Shown piece after piece: positions 6,839 through 12,567 of a stretch of DNA of 16,881 bases. The position numbers and the translations under genes were made by a program. Under the pieces are notes generated by a model. The model ran no database searches and was not told where the DNA came from. It saw nothing but the letters and a program-made list of their open reading frames with translations. Each line of letters starts with the position of its first letter. The stretch's first letter is position 1. The DNA is from Clostridiales bacterium (lineage in GTDB: Bacteria > Bacillota > Clostridia > Oscillospirales > Oscillospiraceae), in assembly GCA_018374635.1 (NCBI GenBank), contig JAHAEW010000071.1:1-16881 (forward strand). The letters run 5' to 3'.

Positions 6839-6865
6839 ATATGCGCCAGGAAAGGAGGGGCGCTT

Positions 6866-8299
6866 TTGGCAACCACCCGCATCATGCCCCTGCACACCGG
6901 CAAGGGCCGGAGCGTGGGCACCGCCATCCGCGATATTCTGGACTATGTTGAGAACCCGGATAAGACCGACCAGGGCAAGCTCATTACGGCCCATGGCTGC
7001 AACGGCCCTATTGCGGACGCGGAGTTTCTGTTCAGCAAGCAGCAATACCTCGCCAGGACCGGCAGGCGGCGGGGCGCGGACGATGTGATCGCCTACCATG
7101 TCCGGCAGGCGTTTGTGCCCGGAGAGGTCACGCCGGAGGAGGCCAACCGCATCGGCGTGGAGTTTGCCAGACGCTTTACCAAGGACAATCATGCCTTTAT
7201 CGTCTGCACCCACATAGATCGTGCGCACGTCCATAATCACATCATTTGGAACTCCACCTCGCTGGACTGCACCCGCAAGTTCCGCAACTTTTGGGGCAGC
7301 ACCCGCGCCGTGCGGCGGTTGAGTGATACCCTGTGCATTGAGAACGGGCTGTCCATTGTGGAGGACCCAAAACCCAAGGGCCAGACCTACGACAAGTGGC
7401 TGGGCACCCAGGCCAAGCCCTCCCACCGGGAGCGGCTGCGGCAGGCCATTGACAAGGCCATGGAGCGCGGGCCGGAGGACCTGGAGGCCCTTTTGAAGCT
7501 GCTGCAAGAGGCGGGCTTTTTCGCCAGACGGCGAGGTAAAGATATTGCGTTCCGGGCACCCGGCTGGAAAAATGTTGTCTGCCTGAAAACCCTGGGGGAC
7601 GGCTATGGGGAGGCCGACCTGTGTGCCGCGCTCACTGGGGAGCGCAAGCATGTCCCGGCCCGGAGATCCGCCGTTACTCCGGCTGTGCCGACGGTCAATC
7701 TGCTGGTAGACATTCAGGCCAAGCTCCGCGCCGGGAAAGGGGCCGGATATGCGCGGTGGGCCAGCAAATTCAACCTGAAACAGATGGCGCAGACCCTGAG
7801 CTATCTCAACGAGCACGGCCTGATGGATTACACAGTGCTGTCTGAAAAGACAGAGGCGGCCACGGCACGGCGCAACGAACTGTCCGGCAAAATCAGGGCG
7901 GCGGAGAAGCGCATGGCGGAGATCGCCGTGCTGCGGACCCACATCGTCAACTACGCCAAGACCTGCGACACCTACACCGCCTACCGCAAGGCTGGCTACT
8001 CCGCAAAGTTTCGCTCTGAGCACGAGGCCGACATCCTGCTCCATCAGGCGGCGAAGCGGGCCTTTGACGAGCTGAACGTCAAGAAGCTGCCAAAGGTGAA
8101 GGACTTGCAGGCTGAGTACGCCGCGCTGCTGGCGGAGAAAAAGGCGGCCTACACAGAGCTGCGCAAGGCCCGCGACGAAGCGCGGGAGCTGCTGACCGTC
8201 AAGGCCAACGTAGACCGCATTTTGCAGAATACCGAGCGTGGAGGCAACGCACAGGAAAAGGGCACAGTCAGCTTCGCTGCTAACTGTGCCCTGTACTAA
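6866..8299 (+). CDS. MOBP-family relaxase with TTG start and atypical C-terminus
   Basis: A DNA strand transferase expected to nick oriT, join covalently to the 5' end and start conjugative transfer. The 477 residues start at TTG 6866, 7 nt after GGAGG (6854-6858); the next ATG (6884) would remove the conserved start MATTRIMPLHTGKG. Visible motifs: the probable catalytic Tyr27 in DILDYVENPDKT, the motif II-like region AYHVRQAFVPGEVTPEEA (about 77-94), and the metal-binding HIDRAHVHNH (His116, His121, His123, His125). The C-terminal half is coiled-coil rich. After VKANVDRIL, where relatives usually have a short charged tail, it ends EKGTVSFAANCALY. This tail is encoded by a hairpin and looks like foreign sequence read at a junction. 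The nuclease domain is intact, so nicking activity is plausible. Confidence 0.85.
   Translation: MATTRIMPLHTGKGRSVGTAIRDILDYVENPDKTDQGKLITAHGCNGPIADAEFLFSKQQYLARTGRRRGADDVIAYHVRQAFVPGEVTPEEANRIGVEFARRFTKDNHAFIVCTHIDRAHVHNHIIWNSTSLDCTRKFRNFWGSTRAVRRLSDTLCIENGLSIVEDPKPKGQTYDKWLGTQAKPSHRERLRQAIDKAMERGPEDLEALLKLLQEAGFFARRRGKDIAFRAPGWKNVVCLKTLGDGYGEADLCAALTGERKHVPARRSAVTPAVPTVNLLVDIQAKLRAGKGAGYARWASKFNLKQMAQTLSYLNEHGLMDYTVLSEKTEAATARRNELSGKIRAAEKRMAEIAVLRTHIVNYAKTCDTYTAYRKAGYSAKFRSEHEADILLHQAAKRAFDELNVKKLPKVKDLQAEYAALLAEKKAAYTELRKARDEARELLTVKANVDRILQNTERGGNAQEKGTVSFAANCALY
8259..8292 (+). terminator. Hairpin overlapping the relaxase 3' end
   Basis: AGGGCACAGT (8259-8268) pairs perfectly over 10 bp with ACTGTGCCCT (8283-8292). 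An inner CAGC/GCTG stem can also form. The hairpin lies inside the last codons of the relaxase frame and has no T run, so it may be a terminator moved by a deletion or a recombination-site relic, not a working terminator. Confidence 0.4.
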
Positions 8300-8315
8300 A
8301 GCTAATGTTTTGGAT

Positions 8316-8347
8316 CGCAATAAGATTGGATTTATACTTTTATTGCG
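8316..8347 (-). terminator. Weak terminator-like inverted repeat after the minus-strand membrane gene
   Basis: CGCAATAA (8316-8323) and TTATTGCG (8340-8347) are perfect 8-bp inverted copies with a 16-nt loop, overlapping the stop codon of the gene ending at 8340. The long loop makes this a weak call. Confidence 0.3.
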
Positions 8348-8765
8348 TCTTAGTTAACGGCAGTCTATGAATGAATAGTGTTAGTCGACCAAAGAGCATA
8401 CCAGTAAAAACCAGAAATAGTATTCGTGTCCCGCTGGTACCAGCAATCTTTGCTAGAGAGCCTAAAAAGCTAGGAGCACCCCAAATAGCTACCGTCAGTT
8501 CTGTAAATCCTAGAGGTAATAGAACAATAAGTAGGACTATATTCAGAATAATATGCCACCGACTAAGACTCAAATACTTCCAATTACGGCCTAGGAGTGT
8601 ACCAAATATAAAAGGGAAAAGTGGAATGATTAACTGTTCGATAAGTAACACGCATTTAAAAGGGAGTATTTCATAAAGGTTAAATCTTTGCACATTCAGG
8701 TATCCAAAAAAGACGATAAGAAAGACGATTGCAATGTAAGTAACGAGGTATCGAAATGGTTTCAT
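8340..8765 (-). CDS. Multi-pass membrane protein of unknown function
   Basis: From the ATG at 8765 it has 141 residues beginning MKPFRYLVTYIAIVFL. The frame extends to 8804 but that would overlap the previous gene, so the ATG 5 nt after the upstream stop is chosen. There are four likely membrane segments: about 5-22, 40-60 (LLIEQLIIPLFPFIFGTLLG), 70-95 (IILNIVLLIVLLPLGF) and 112-130 (TRILFLVFTGMLFGRL). There are few charged residues and no motif I can name. The ribosome site is poor (GGGG about 11 nt upstream), so translation is probably coupled to the secreted-protein gene before it. The pair may act together at the membrane, for example in export or anchoring, but this is only suggested by linkage. 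Confidence 0.6.
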   Translation of the reverse strand: MKPFRYLVTYIAIVFLIVFFGYLNVQRFNLYEILPFKCVLLIEQLIIPLFPFIFGTLLGRNWKYLSLSRWHIILNIVLLIVLLPLGFTELTVAIWGAPSFLGSLAKIAGTSGTRILFLVFTGMLFGRLTLFIHRLPLTKTQ

Positions 8766-8770
8766 AATGT

Positions 8771-9550
8771 CTAGCCCCATATAGAAGTGCTTGCGACATT
8801 GCAAACCAGATCAATTTCGCAGGTCTCCCCCATCGAATTTCTTACTGTGGCACCGTAATGTCCAGCAACACATAATACTCCATAACCTTCTACATCAGCA
8901 ACTGGTTCCCAAGTTGATGGGGGCGTCCACTGTAGTAGACTATCCTCGTTTCGGACGTGGAATCCGGAACCAGGTTCGGCCGAAATTATATGCTCAAAAG
9001 AAACTTCTTTAGAAGAAGGTGTGCCTGGATATTTATTGTATCCGATTTGACGGATTATGATCTCTTCATCACTTACATTTACACGCCCTTCACCAGCGGG
9101 GTGGGGAAAGTTTCCATAGTTAACTTCCTCAATTTGAATATAGTTGAAGTCAACATACTCCCCATCAATCTTAATGATTTGGGGTTCACGCTTTTCTAGG
9201 ATTTCTAGGACAAATTGACATTCATAAAAAATATCATTCTGACTAGAATGGGCAAATGGTGTGATTCCGCTTTCAATCTGAGAGATTATTCGGTCTGTTT
9301 CTATCTGTTGGTCATCTGTAGTAGGTATATAATAGGAAACTCGATGAGCGATAACTCCAGGTTCGGTTGAGGGAGTATTAGTGATTTCCGCAATGCACTC
9401 CCTCTCAGCCCCGTCAATGCGAAAATTTGTAACAATGTATTGAGAAGAATCAGAATTATGGAGAGTCGAAGAATCAGCAGCAAAGCAGCTGGTGGTCAAA
9501 ACTACGCAAAGGGCTGTGAATACCGCAATCGCATTTATAGTCCTTTTCAT
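8771..9550 (-). CDS. Secreted protein of unknown function
   Basis: A 259-residue protein with a clear signal peptide (MKRTINAIAVFTALCVVLTTSCFA, cleavage near residue 24) and an AAGGAG ribosome site before the ATG at 9550. The Cys at residue 22 is not in a convincing lipobox. The mature part is acidic and mostly beta-type, with SSQYIVTNFRIDGAERECIAEI, AHRVSYYIPT, IIKIDGEYVDFNYIQIEEVNYG and a C-terminal segment containing GYGVLCVAGHYGATVRNSMGE. Three further cysteines (residues about 52, 110 and 230-250) could form disulfides. No enzyme or adhesion family is recognised. The gene is AT-rich, begins a minus-strand unit with the membrane gene at 8340-8765, and has an 18-bp perfect palindrome 46 nt upstream of its start. 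Confidence 0.65.
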   Translation of the reverse strand: MKRTINAIAVFTALCVVLTTSCFAADSSTLHNSDSSQYIVTNFRIDGAERECIAEITNTPSTEPGVIAHRVSYYIPTTDDQQIETDRIISQIESGITPFAHSSQNDIFYECQFVLEILEKREPQIIKIDGEYVDFNYIQIEEVNYGNFPHPAGEGRVNVSDEEIIIRQIGYNKYPGTPSSKEVSFEHIISAEPGSGFHVRNEDSLLQWTPPSTWEPVADVEGYGVLCVAGHYGATVRNSMGETCEIDLVCNVASTSIWG

Positions 9551-9880
9551 AATAGTTCTCCTTCCATAGTGGGTATTAGGATCTGCGGATTACTAACGTA
9601 AGATTAATCTTACGAAATGGGACTTAATAATTCATGGGTTTCCCTCCTCCCAATTCCTATTAGTGGCAGAAGTAATCTGACCATGCTCTTTAGCGTCCGC
9701 AGGACGCGTAGCCAGCTCCGGTACGGAGCTGTTCAAGGAGGCTTGGGGGCACTGCACACAACAAGCAAACAGGCGTGTGTATTAACACAGGCATTGCTTG
9801 CAAGATTCTAAATCAAATAGAAAGTACACCTCGAATAAGTAGCAGGAGATAAATGGAAGAGGCAACCACAGGGAAGGCGC
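9551..9880. other. Gene-free stretch with palindrome and paired hairpins
   Basis: About 330 bases with no convincing gene; a 64-codon + strand frame at 9617-9811 has no ribosome site. It contains the palindrome at 9597-9614 and, further on, two tight neighbouring hairpins: GCGTCC-gca-GGACGC (9693-9707) and AGCTCCG-gta-CGGAGCT (9714-9730). Downstream of cassette B no clear terminator is visible after the stop at 9881, unless these hairpins serve that purpose 150 nt later. Confidence 0.5.
9597..9614. promoter_or_regulatory. Perfect 18-bp palindrome, candidate operator
   Basis: CGTAAGATTAATCTTACG reads the same on both strands with no spacer. It is 46 nt upstream of the start codon of the secreted-protein gene (9550, minus strand), where a promoter would be expected. 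A dimeric regulator of MarR, TetR or similar type would suit such a site; no candidate regulator is adjacent except the XRE gene 2.4 kb away. Confidence 0.45.
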
Positions 9881-10333
9881 TCACAGACAGGTAAACGGAT
9901 CGCTTATAGCTGTATCGGTTTCAGAACCTGAGCTATTCTGCGCATAGGCCGTTAATACCGCACGGTAAGAGACACCCGATGTCCCGGTGAACGAAAACTT
10001 ATGGTCATACAAGAACGTATCATAATCATAAAAGTCGTTCGTCGATGTCCCGGTATAGGTCTTGTATGTACGCCAGCCATTGCCGGTATTCTGTTCAATC
10101 TCGATAGACTGTGCACCCAGTTTGTCCATAGAAGACTTTGCACTTACTGTAAAAGAGACTGATACCTTTCCTGAGCCGCCGCTGGACAAGGATATACTGC
10201 AACGAGCTAGATATTCGCTTGAAAATGGAGTGGAGCTGCTATTAGCGGATTGTTCGACCGCGAAGACGGGGATAAGAGTAACACAAAAAGAGAGGGCGAT
10301 AGCGGTGATGCAACGGAATAGCGGTTTTAACAT
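9881..10333 (-). CDS. Small secreted beta-rich protein of cassette B
   Basis: A 150-residue exported protein, paralogous to the one at 1799-2236. The signal peptide is MLKPLFRCITAIALSFCVTLIPVFA, followed by a Ser-rich linker. The domain shares SEYLARCSISL, the GKVSVSFTVSA strand, KLGAQSIEIEQ, GWRTYKTYTG and GVSYRAVLTAYA with cassette A, in the same order and spacing. No catalytic residues or anchors are seen. The AAGGAG ribosome site lies within the last codons of the anti-sigma gene, and the ATG is 3 nt past that stop, so the two are translationally coupled. Retention of this partner in two diverged cassettes is the best reason to think it works with the DUF4367 ectodomain. Whether it is ligand, inhibitor or target is unknown. 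Confidence 0.75.
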   Translation of the reverse strand: MLKPLFRCITAIALSFCVTLIPVFAVEQSANSSSTPFSSEYLARCSISLSSGGSGKVSVSFTVSAKSSMDKLGAQSIEIEQNTGNGWRTYKTYTGTSTNDFYDYDTFLYDHKFSFTGTSGVSYRAVLTAYAQNSSGSETDTAISDPFTCL

Positions 10334-10336
10334 AAA

Positions 10337-11212
10337 TTACTCTCCTTCATAAATGGAATCTATGACGTCCTTCATCTCCTGCCGGGTTATCGTGCCGGAG
10401 ATCGTGCATAGGCAATGGTTGTTTACCCAGGCTCCGACCACATGGGTAGTATTTGTCATAATGTAGTGCTCCACGCCGCCAGACCGATAAAGCTCTTCAG
10501 AGTTTGGATCCTTCGGAATAGAGGAGGAGGGAACGTCGCCGGGATAACGGTCAATAGCGACTACAATCGAGCTGTCCGGGATCAGCGGATTTACATAATA
10601 TGCACCAAAGGATCCATACGAGGGCGTCGATGGAACATAGAGCATAGAGAGCTCATATCCACCTGGAAGCCAGGTTGGGCAGACTCCGGTGATGCCATTG
10701 GCGCTGAGAACCTCCTCCAGGGAGCGGTATCCGGTGTCATCCGGCTCGTCAAAATCAAGATCGGCCGCAGATGCACCGCCGGAATTTATATACAGGTTTT
10801 TATCCGTGAACTTGGTCACGTACTCTATGGCCTTTTGGCCGTAGGCCGACATCATCAGGGCAAGAAAAACAACCATGACGGCGACCAGTATACCGAGCAC
10901 CCTTCGGCGCCGGGGGCGATGGACGCTGGGCAGAGCGGCGGCGCTGTTGGGAGCGTGATGGAACAGATTGCCGTGCCGCTCCAAAAAGTGTTCGGCAAGC
11001 TCCTCGCCGGAGGGGGCGGGGGGAAGCTCCCTCATTTCTTGTGCGATAGCGATATAGGCATCTGCTAAAGCGGGATCTACTTCGTTGCCGGTCAGGCTGG
11101 CCTCTTCAAGCGCCAAATCCAGTTCAGAGAGAAGATCCAATGGGGTTTTACCCTTTGCGGAACTACGGATTTGAGTACAGAAATTCTCAAATCGCTTATT
11201 ATACTCGTTCAT
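10337..11212 (-). CDS. Transmembrane anti-sigma factor with C-terminal DUF4367 domain (cassette B)
   Basis: A 291-residue membrane regulator with the same layout as the cassette A protein. Residues 1-90 are cytoplasmic and helical (TPLDLLSELDLALEEASL, EELAEHFLERHGNLF), inferred to bind the sigma factor of 11429-11962. An RRRRV stop precedes one membrane helix at about 104-123. The outer part ends in a DUF4367-like domain at about 165-291 (CPTWLPGGYELSMLYV, EHYIMTNTT, VGAWVNNHCLCTISGTITRQEMKDVIDSIY). The last 45 residues align closely with cassette A. The ATG at 11212 has AGGAGGG 5 nt upstream. Unlike cassette A, 216 nt separate it from its sigma gene, and that gap holds a promoter-like element, so it may be separately induced as negative feedback. 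The secreted-protein gene follows with overlapping signals. Confidence 0.8.
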   Translation of the reverse strand: MNEYNKRFENFCTQIRSSAKGKTPLDLLSELDLALEEASLTGNEVDPALADAYIAIAQEMRELPPAPSGEELAEHFLERHGNLFHHAPNSAAALPSVHRPRRRRVLGILVAVMVVFLALMMSAYGQKAIEYVTKFTDKNLYINSGGASAADLDFDEPDDTGYRSLEEVLSANGITGVCPTWLPGGYELSMLYVPSTPSYGSFGAYYVNPLIPDSSIVVAIDRYPGDVPSSSIPKDPNSEELYRSGGVEHYIMTNTTHVVGAWVNNHCLCTISGTITRQEMKDVIDSIYEGE

Positions 11213-11229
11213 ATTTACCCTCCTAACTG

Positions 11230-11259
11230 TAATACCAGTAGGATTTTATTTTGTGACAA
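11230..11259 (-). promoter_or_regulatory. Bipartite promoter-like element before the cassette B anti-sigma gene
   Basis: On the minus strand: TTGTCACA (11259-11252), 13 nt, CTGGTATTA (11238-11230). The same two halves with identical spacing occur at 12427-12456 before the cassette C sigma gene. The first half lies in a 15-bp inverted repeat, ATTTTGT-C-ACAAAAT (11262-11248). As a promoter it reads TTGTCA, 19 nt, TGGTATTAC (extended -10). The second half ends only 17 nt before the ATG, so transcription would start inside the ribosome site; it may instead be an operator. Confidence 0.5.
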
Positions 11260-11428
11260 AATCTTTTGAAAAAGTGAAAAAGTAAAATACAACTATGTGC
11301 CACCTACAACGGCCCAGTCTGAGATCTGAACACATAGGCCAGAACTAAGCTGCACCATGCACGCGACCGCTCCATGTGCTACCCCATTCAACTGTGAGCA
11401 GTGCGGGGCCACCAGGGTACATAAAGTT

Positions 11429-11962
11429 TTATGAGTCATCACTCAGCCCTTTCCTAAGGCGATCCCTCAATCGCTTTAGGCGTTGTTTTACGGAATCTTC
11501 GCTCAGAGACAATTGCTCTGCAATGTCCCGTATGGAGAGCCTATAAGTATAACGTAGAGTCAATAGCTGAACGTCATCAGCTTTTAGGTTGTTGGGAAGG
11601 ATTTCTGATAGGCTGAGATGGAAGTCGTCCTCTGTAGATAGGGGTGTGTGAAGATCGGGAAAGCGAATGAGACGACTTTCTGATCGCTTTAGATGGGAGA
11701 TATGAAAGCGTGCAGCCCGGTACAGCCATCCGACCGGATTGGGGCTTGCTCGGAGCTTTTCTATATTTTGAATTGCGCTTAAAAAGGTCAAGTCATAGAT
11801 ATCTTCCAAATCCTTATTGCCAAGGTTATAGAAAGTTAAATAACTTAATATCATGTTGCGGAGTCCTTCAGACGATTGCTGCATCAATTTCAGAAAAAAT
11901 GTAGAATCCTCACGCTTCAGCGGAAGCCATGAGGATTCATCCCGCGTATGTGTAAGATCCAT
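11429..11962 (-). CDS. ECF-type RNA polymerase sigma factor (cassette B)
   Basis: An alternative sigma factor of 177 residues from the ATG at 11962, which has GGAGGG (11969-11974) 6 nt upstream. An earlier in-frame start at 12001 lacks such a site. Region 2 spans about residues 25-95 (NKDLEDIYDLTFLSAI, ASPNPVGWLYRAARFHISHLKR). A linker with ILPNNL follows, then region 4 at about 128-172 (LSIRDIAEQLSLSEDSVKQRLKRLRDRLRKGL). There is no region 3. It is more diverged than the cassette A and C factors but keeps the PNPxGWL and LPxxL signatures. It lies 62 nt downstream of the XRE gene in the same direction, so the XRE protein probably controls it. The anti-sigma gene follows after 216 nt. Confidence 0.8.
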   Translation of the reverse strand: MDLTHTRDESSWLPLKREDSTFFLKLMQQSSEGLRNMILSYLTFYNLGNKDLEDIYDLTFLSAIQNIEKLRASPNPVGWLYRAARFHISHLKRSESRLIRFPDLHTPLSTEDDFHLSLSEILPNNLKADDVQLLTLRYTYRLSIRDIAEQLSLSEDSVKQRLKRLRDRLRKGLSDDS

Positions 11963-12024
11963 GTTATTCCCTCCAGGAGCGTTCAGTTGCCCGCTATTCA
12001 CGACCTTTTTGACAGGTAAATGAC

Positions 12025-12264
12025 CTAGTCTAAATCGTCAAATAGTCTTGATACTGATATACCTAAAACATCAGATATTGCAAATAGATATTCCAAAGAT
12101 ATGGCATGTGGAGTATCGCTATTATTTGCCTCAATCTTAGCGAGGTATGACCAGCTCATGCCTACCTTGTCGGCAAGTTGTTCTTGGGTAAGTCCACGCC
12201 GTTTTCTAAAATAAGCAATTCTTAAACCAAGAATCTGTAGGCGTTTCTTTAAGATATCGTCCAT
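12025..12264 (-). CDS. XRE-family helix-turn-helix regulator
   Basis: A 79-residue protein that is almost entirely one Cro/C1-type DNA-binding domain: LGLRIAYFRKRRGLTQEQLADKVGMSWSYLAKIEAN (about residues 12-47), with the turn and recognition helices in GLTQEQLADKVGMSWSYLAKIE, then a final helix, LEYLFAISDVLGISVSRLF. There is no ligand-binding or protease domain, so it would act as a small dimeric repressor or activator, often autoregulatory. The ribosome site is weak (GTGAAG). It is first in the minus-strand unit XRE - sigma - anti-sigma - secreted protein. Neither cassette A nor C has such a regulator attached. Confidence 0.8.
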   Translation of the reverse strand: MDDILKKRLQILGLRIAYFRKRRGLTQEQLADKVGMSWSYLAKIEANNSDTPHAISLEYLFAISDVLGISVSRLFDDLD

Positions 12265-12337
12265 ACTTCACACATCCCTTACACACAAACAATTCTACCA
12301 GTAGGGATGAGAAGTATTTATAGCTTTATACAGCCTA

Positions 12338-12367
12338 ATTATATAATTACATGATATAAAAAGTCTA
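12338..12367 (-). promoter_or_regulatory. Sigma-A-like promoter for the XRE/cassette B unit
   Basis: On the minus strand TAGACT (12367-12362) is followed after 18 nt by a perfect TATAAT (12343-12338). The -10 lies within the 14-bp palindrome TAATTATATAATTA (12336-12349), which could let a repressor cover it. A second possible -10, TGGTAGAAT (12300-12292), is nearer the gene. Confidence 0.45.
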
Positions 12368-12426
12368 TAGTAAAGAAGATTATATCTACAACACATTTGA
12401 GAGTGCAAAACAAAAAATAGTGAAAA

Positions 12427-12456
12427 TTGTCACATAATATCTTGGATCTGGTATTA
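12427..12456 (+). promoter_or_regulatory. Bipartite promoter-like element upstream of the cassette C sigma gene
   Basis: TTGTCACA (12427-12434), 13 nt, CTGGTATTA (12448-12456), the same element as at 11230-11259. As a promoter: TTGTCA, 19 nt, extended -10 TGGTATTAG. It would give a leader of about 100 nt before the sigma gene. The identical halves and spacing suggest one factor acting on cassettes B and C. Confidence 0.5.
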
Positions 12457-12519
12457 GATAGTAGATGTCCACACTTACACACCCCTTATCGCGCAAAATG
12501 GTATTGTTACTTTCTTTGA

Positions 12520-12548
12520 TTGACAATTTTCAGCATCCATATTATGAT
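12520..12548 (+). promoter_or_regulatory. Strong consensus-like promoter directly before the cassette C sigma gene
   Basis: A perfect TTGACA (12520-12525) is 17 nt from TATGAT (12543-12548). Predicted initiation near 12555 falls at the AAGAAGG ribosome site (12554-12560), so the leader would be almost absent if the ATG at 12568 is used. Either the promoter is real with a very short leader, or the match is by chance. Confidence 0.4.
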
Positions 12549-12567
12549 TACGAAAGAAGGTATGGGC

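Larger units (their letters stand above)
4324..8299 (+). mobile_element. Remnant of an integrative conjugative/mobilizable element (mobilization module)
   Basis: A GC-rich block with genes in an order familiar from Clostridia conjugative elements: 3' end of a large helicase/methylase gene, small accessory gene, DUF3848/DUF3849-like protein, MobC, CD1845-family membrane protein, MOBP relaxase. Type IV secretion genes, coupling protein, integrase, excisionase and replication genes are absent from the window. The first gene is truncated and the relaxase ends in an atypical tail, so both edges look broken. The limits are approximate: the left lies somewhere in 4264-4335, the right in about 8255-8310. 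I saw no flanking direct repeats. The block might still be mobilized by another element if its oriT is intact, which the sequence alone cannot show. Confidence 0.65.

Noticed and set aside
6815..8320. 501-codon minus-strand open frame opposite the relaxase
   Set aside because: Lies exactly opposite a gene with clear relaxase motifs; long antisense frames are common in GC-rich DNA, and its product has no recognisable domain.
4264..8340. Direct repeats (att sites) flanking the mobile-element fragment
   Set aside because: Comparison of the two edges by eye showed only short AT-rich similarities, such as tttata and tacttt, which are not meaningful.
10415..11068. 217-codon plus-strand frame opposite the cassette B anti-sigma gene
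   Set aside because: Shadow of a gene whose DUF4367-like motifs and operon context are clear.
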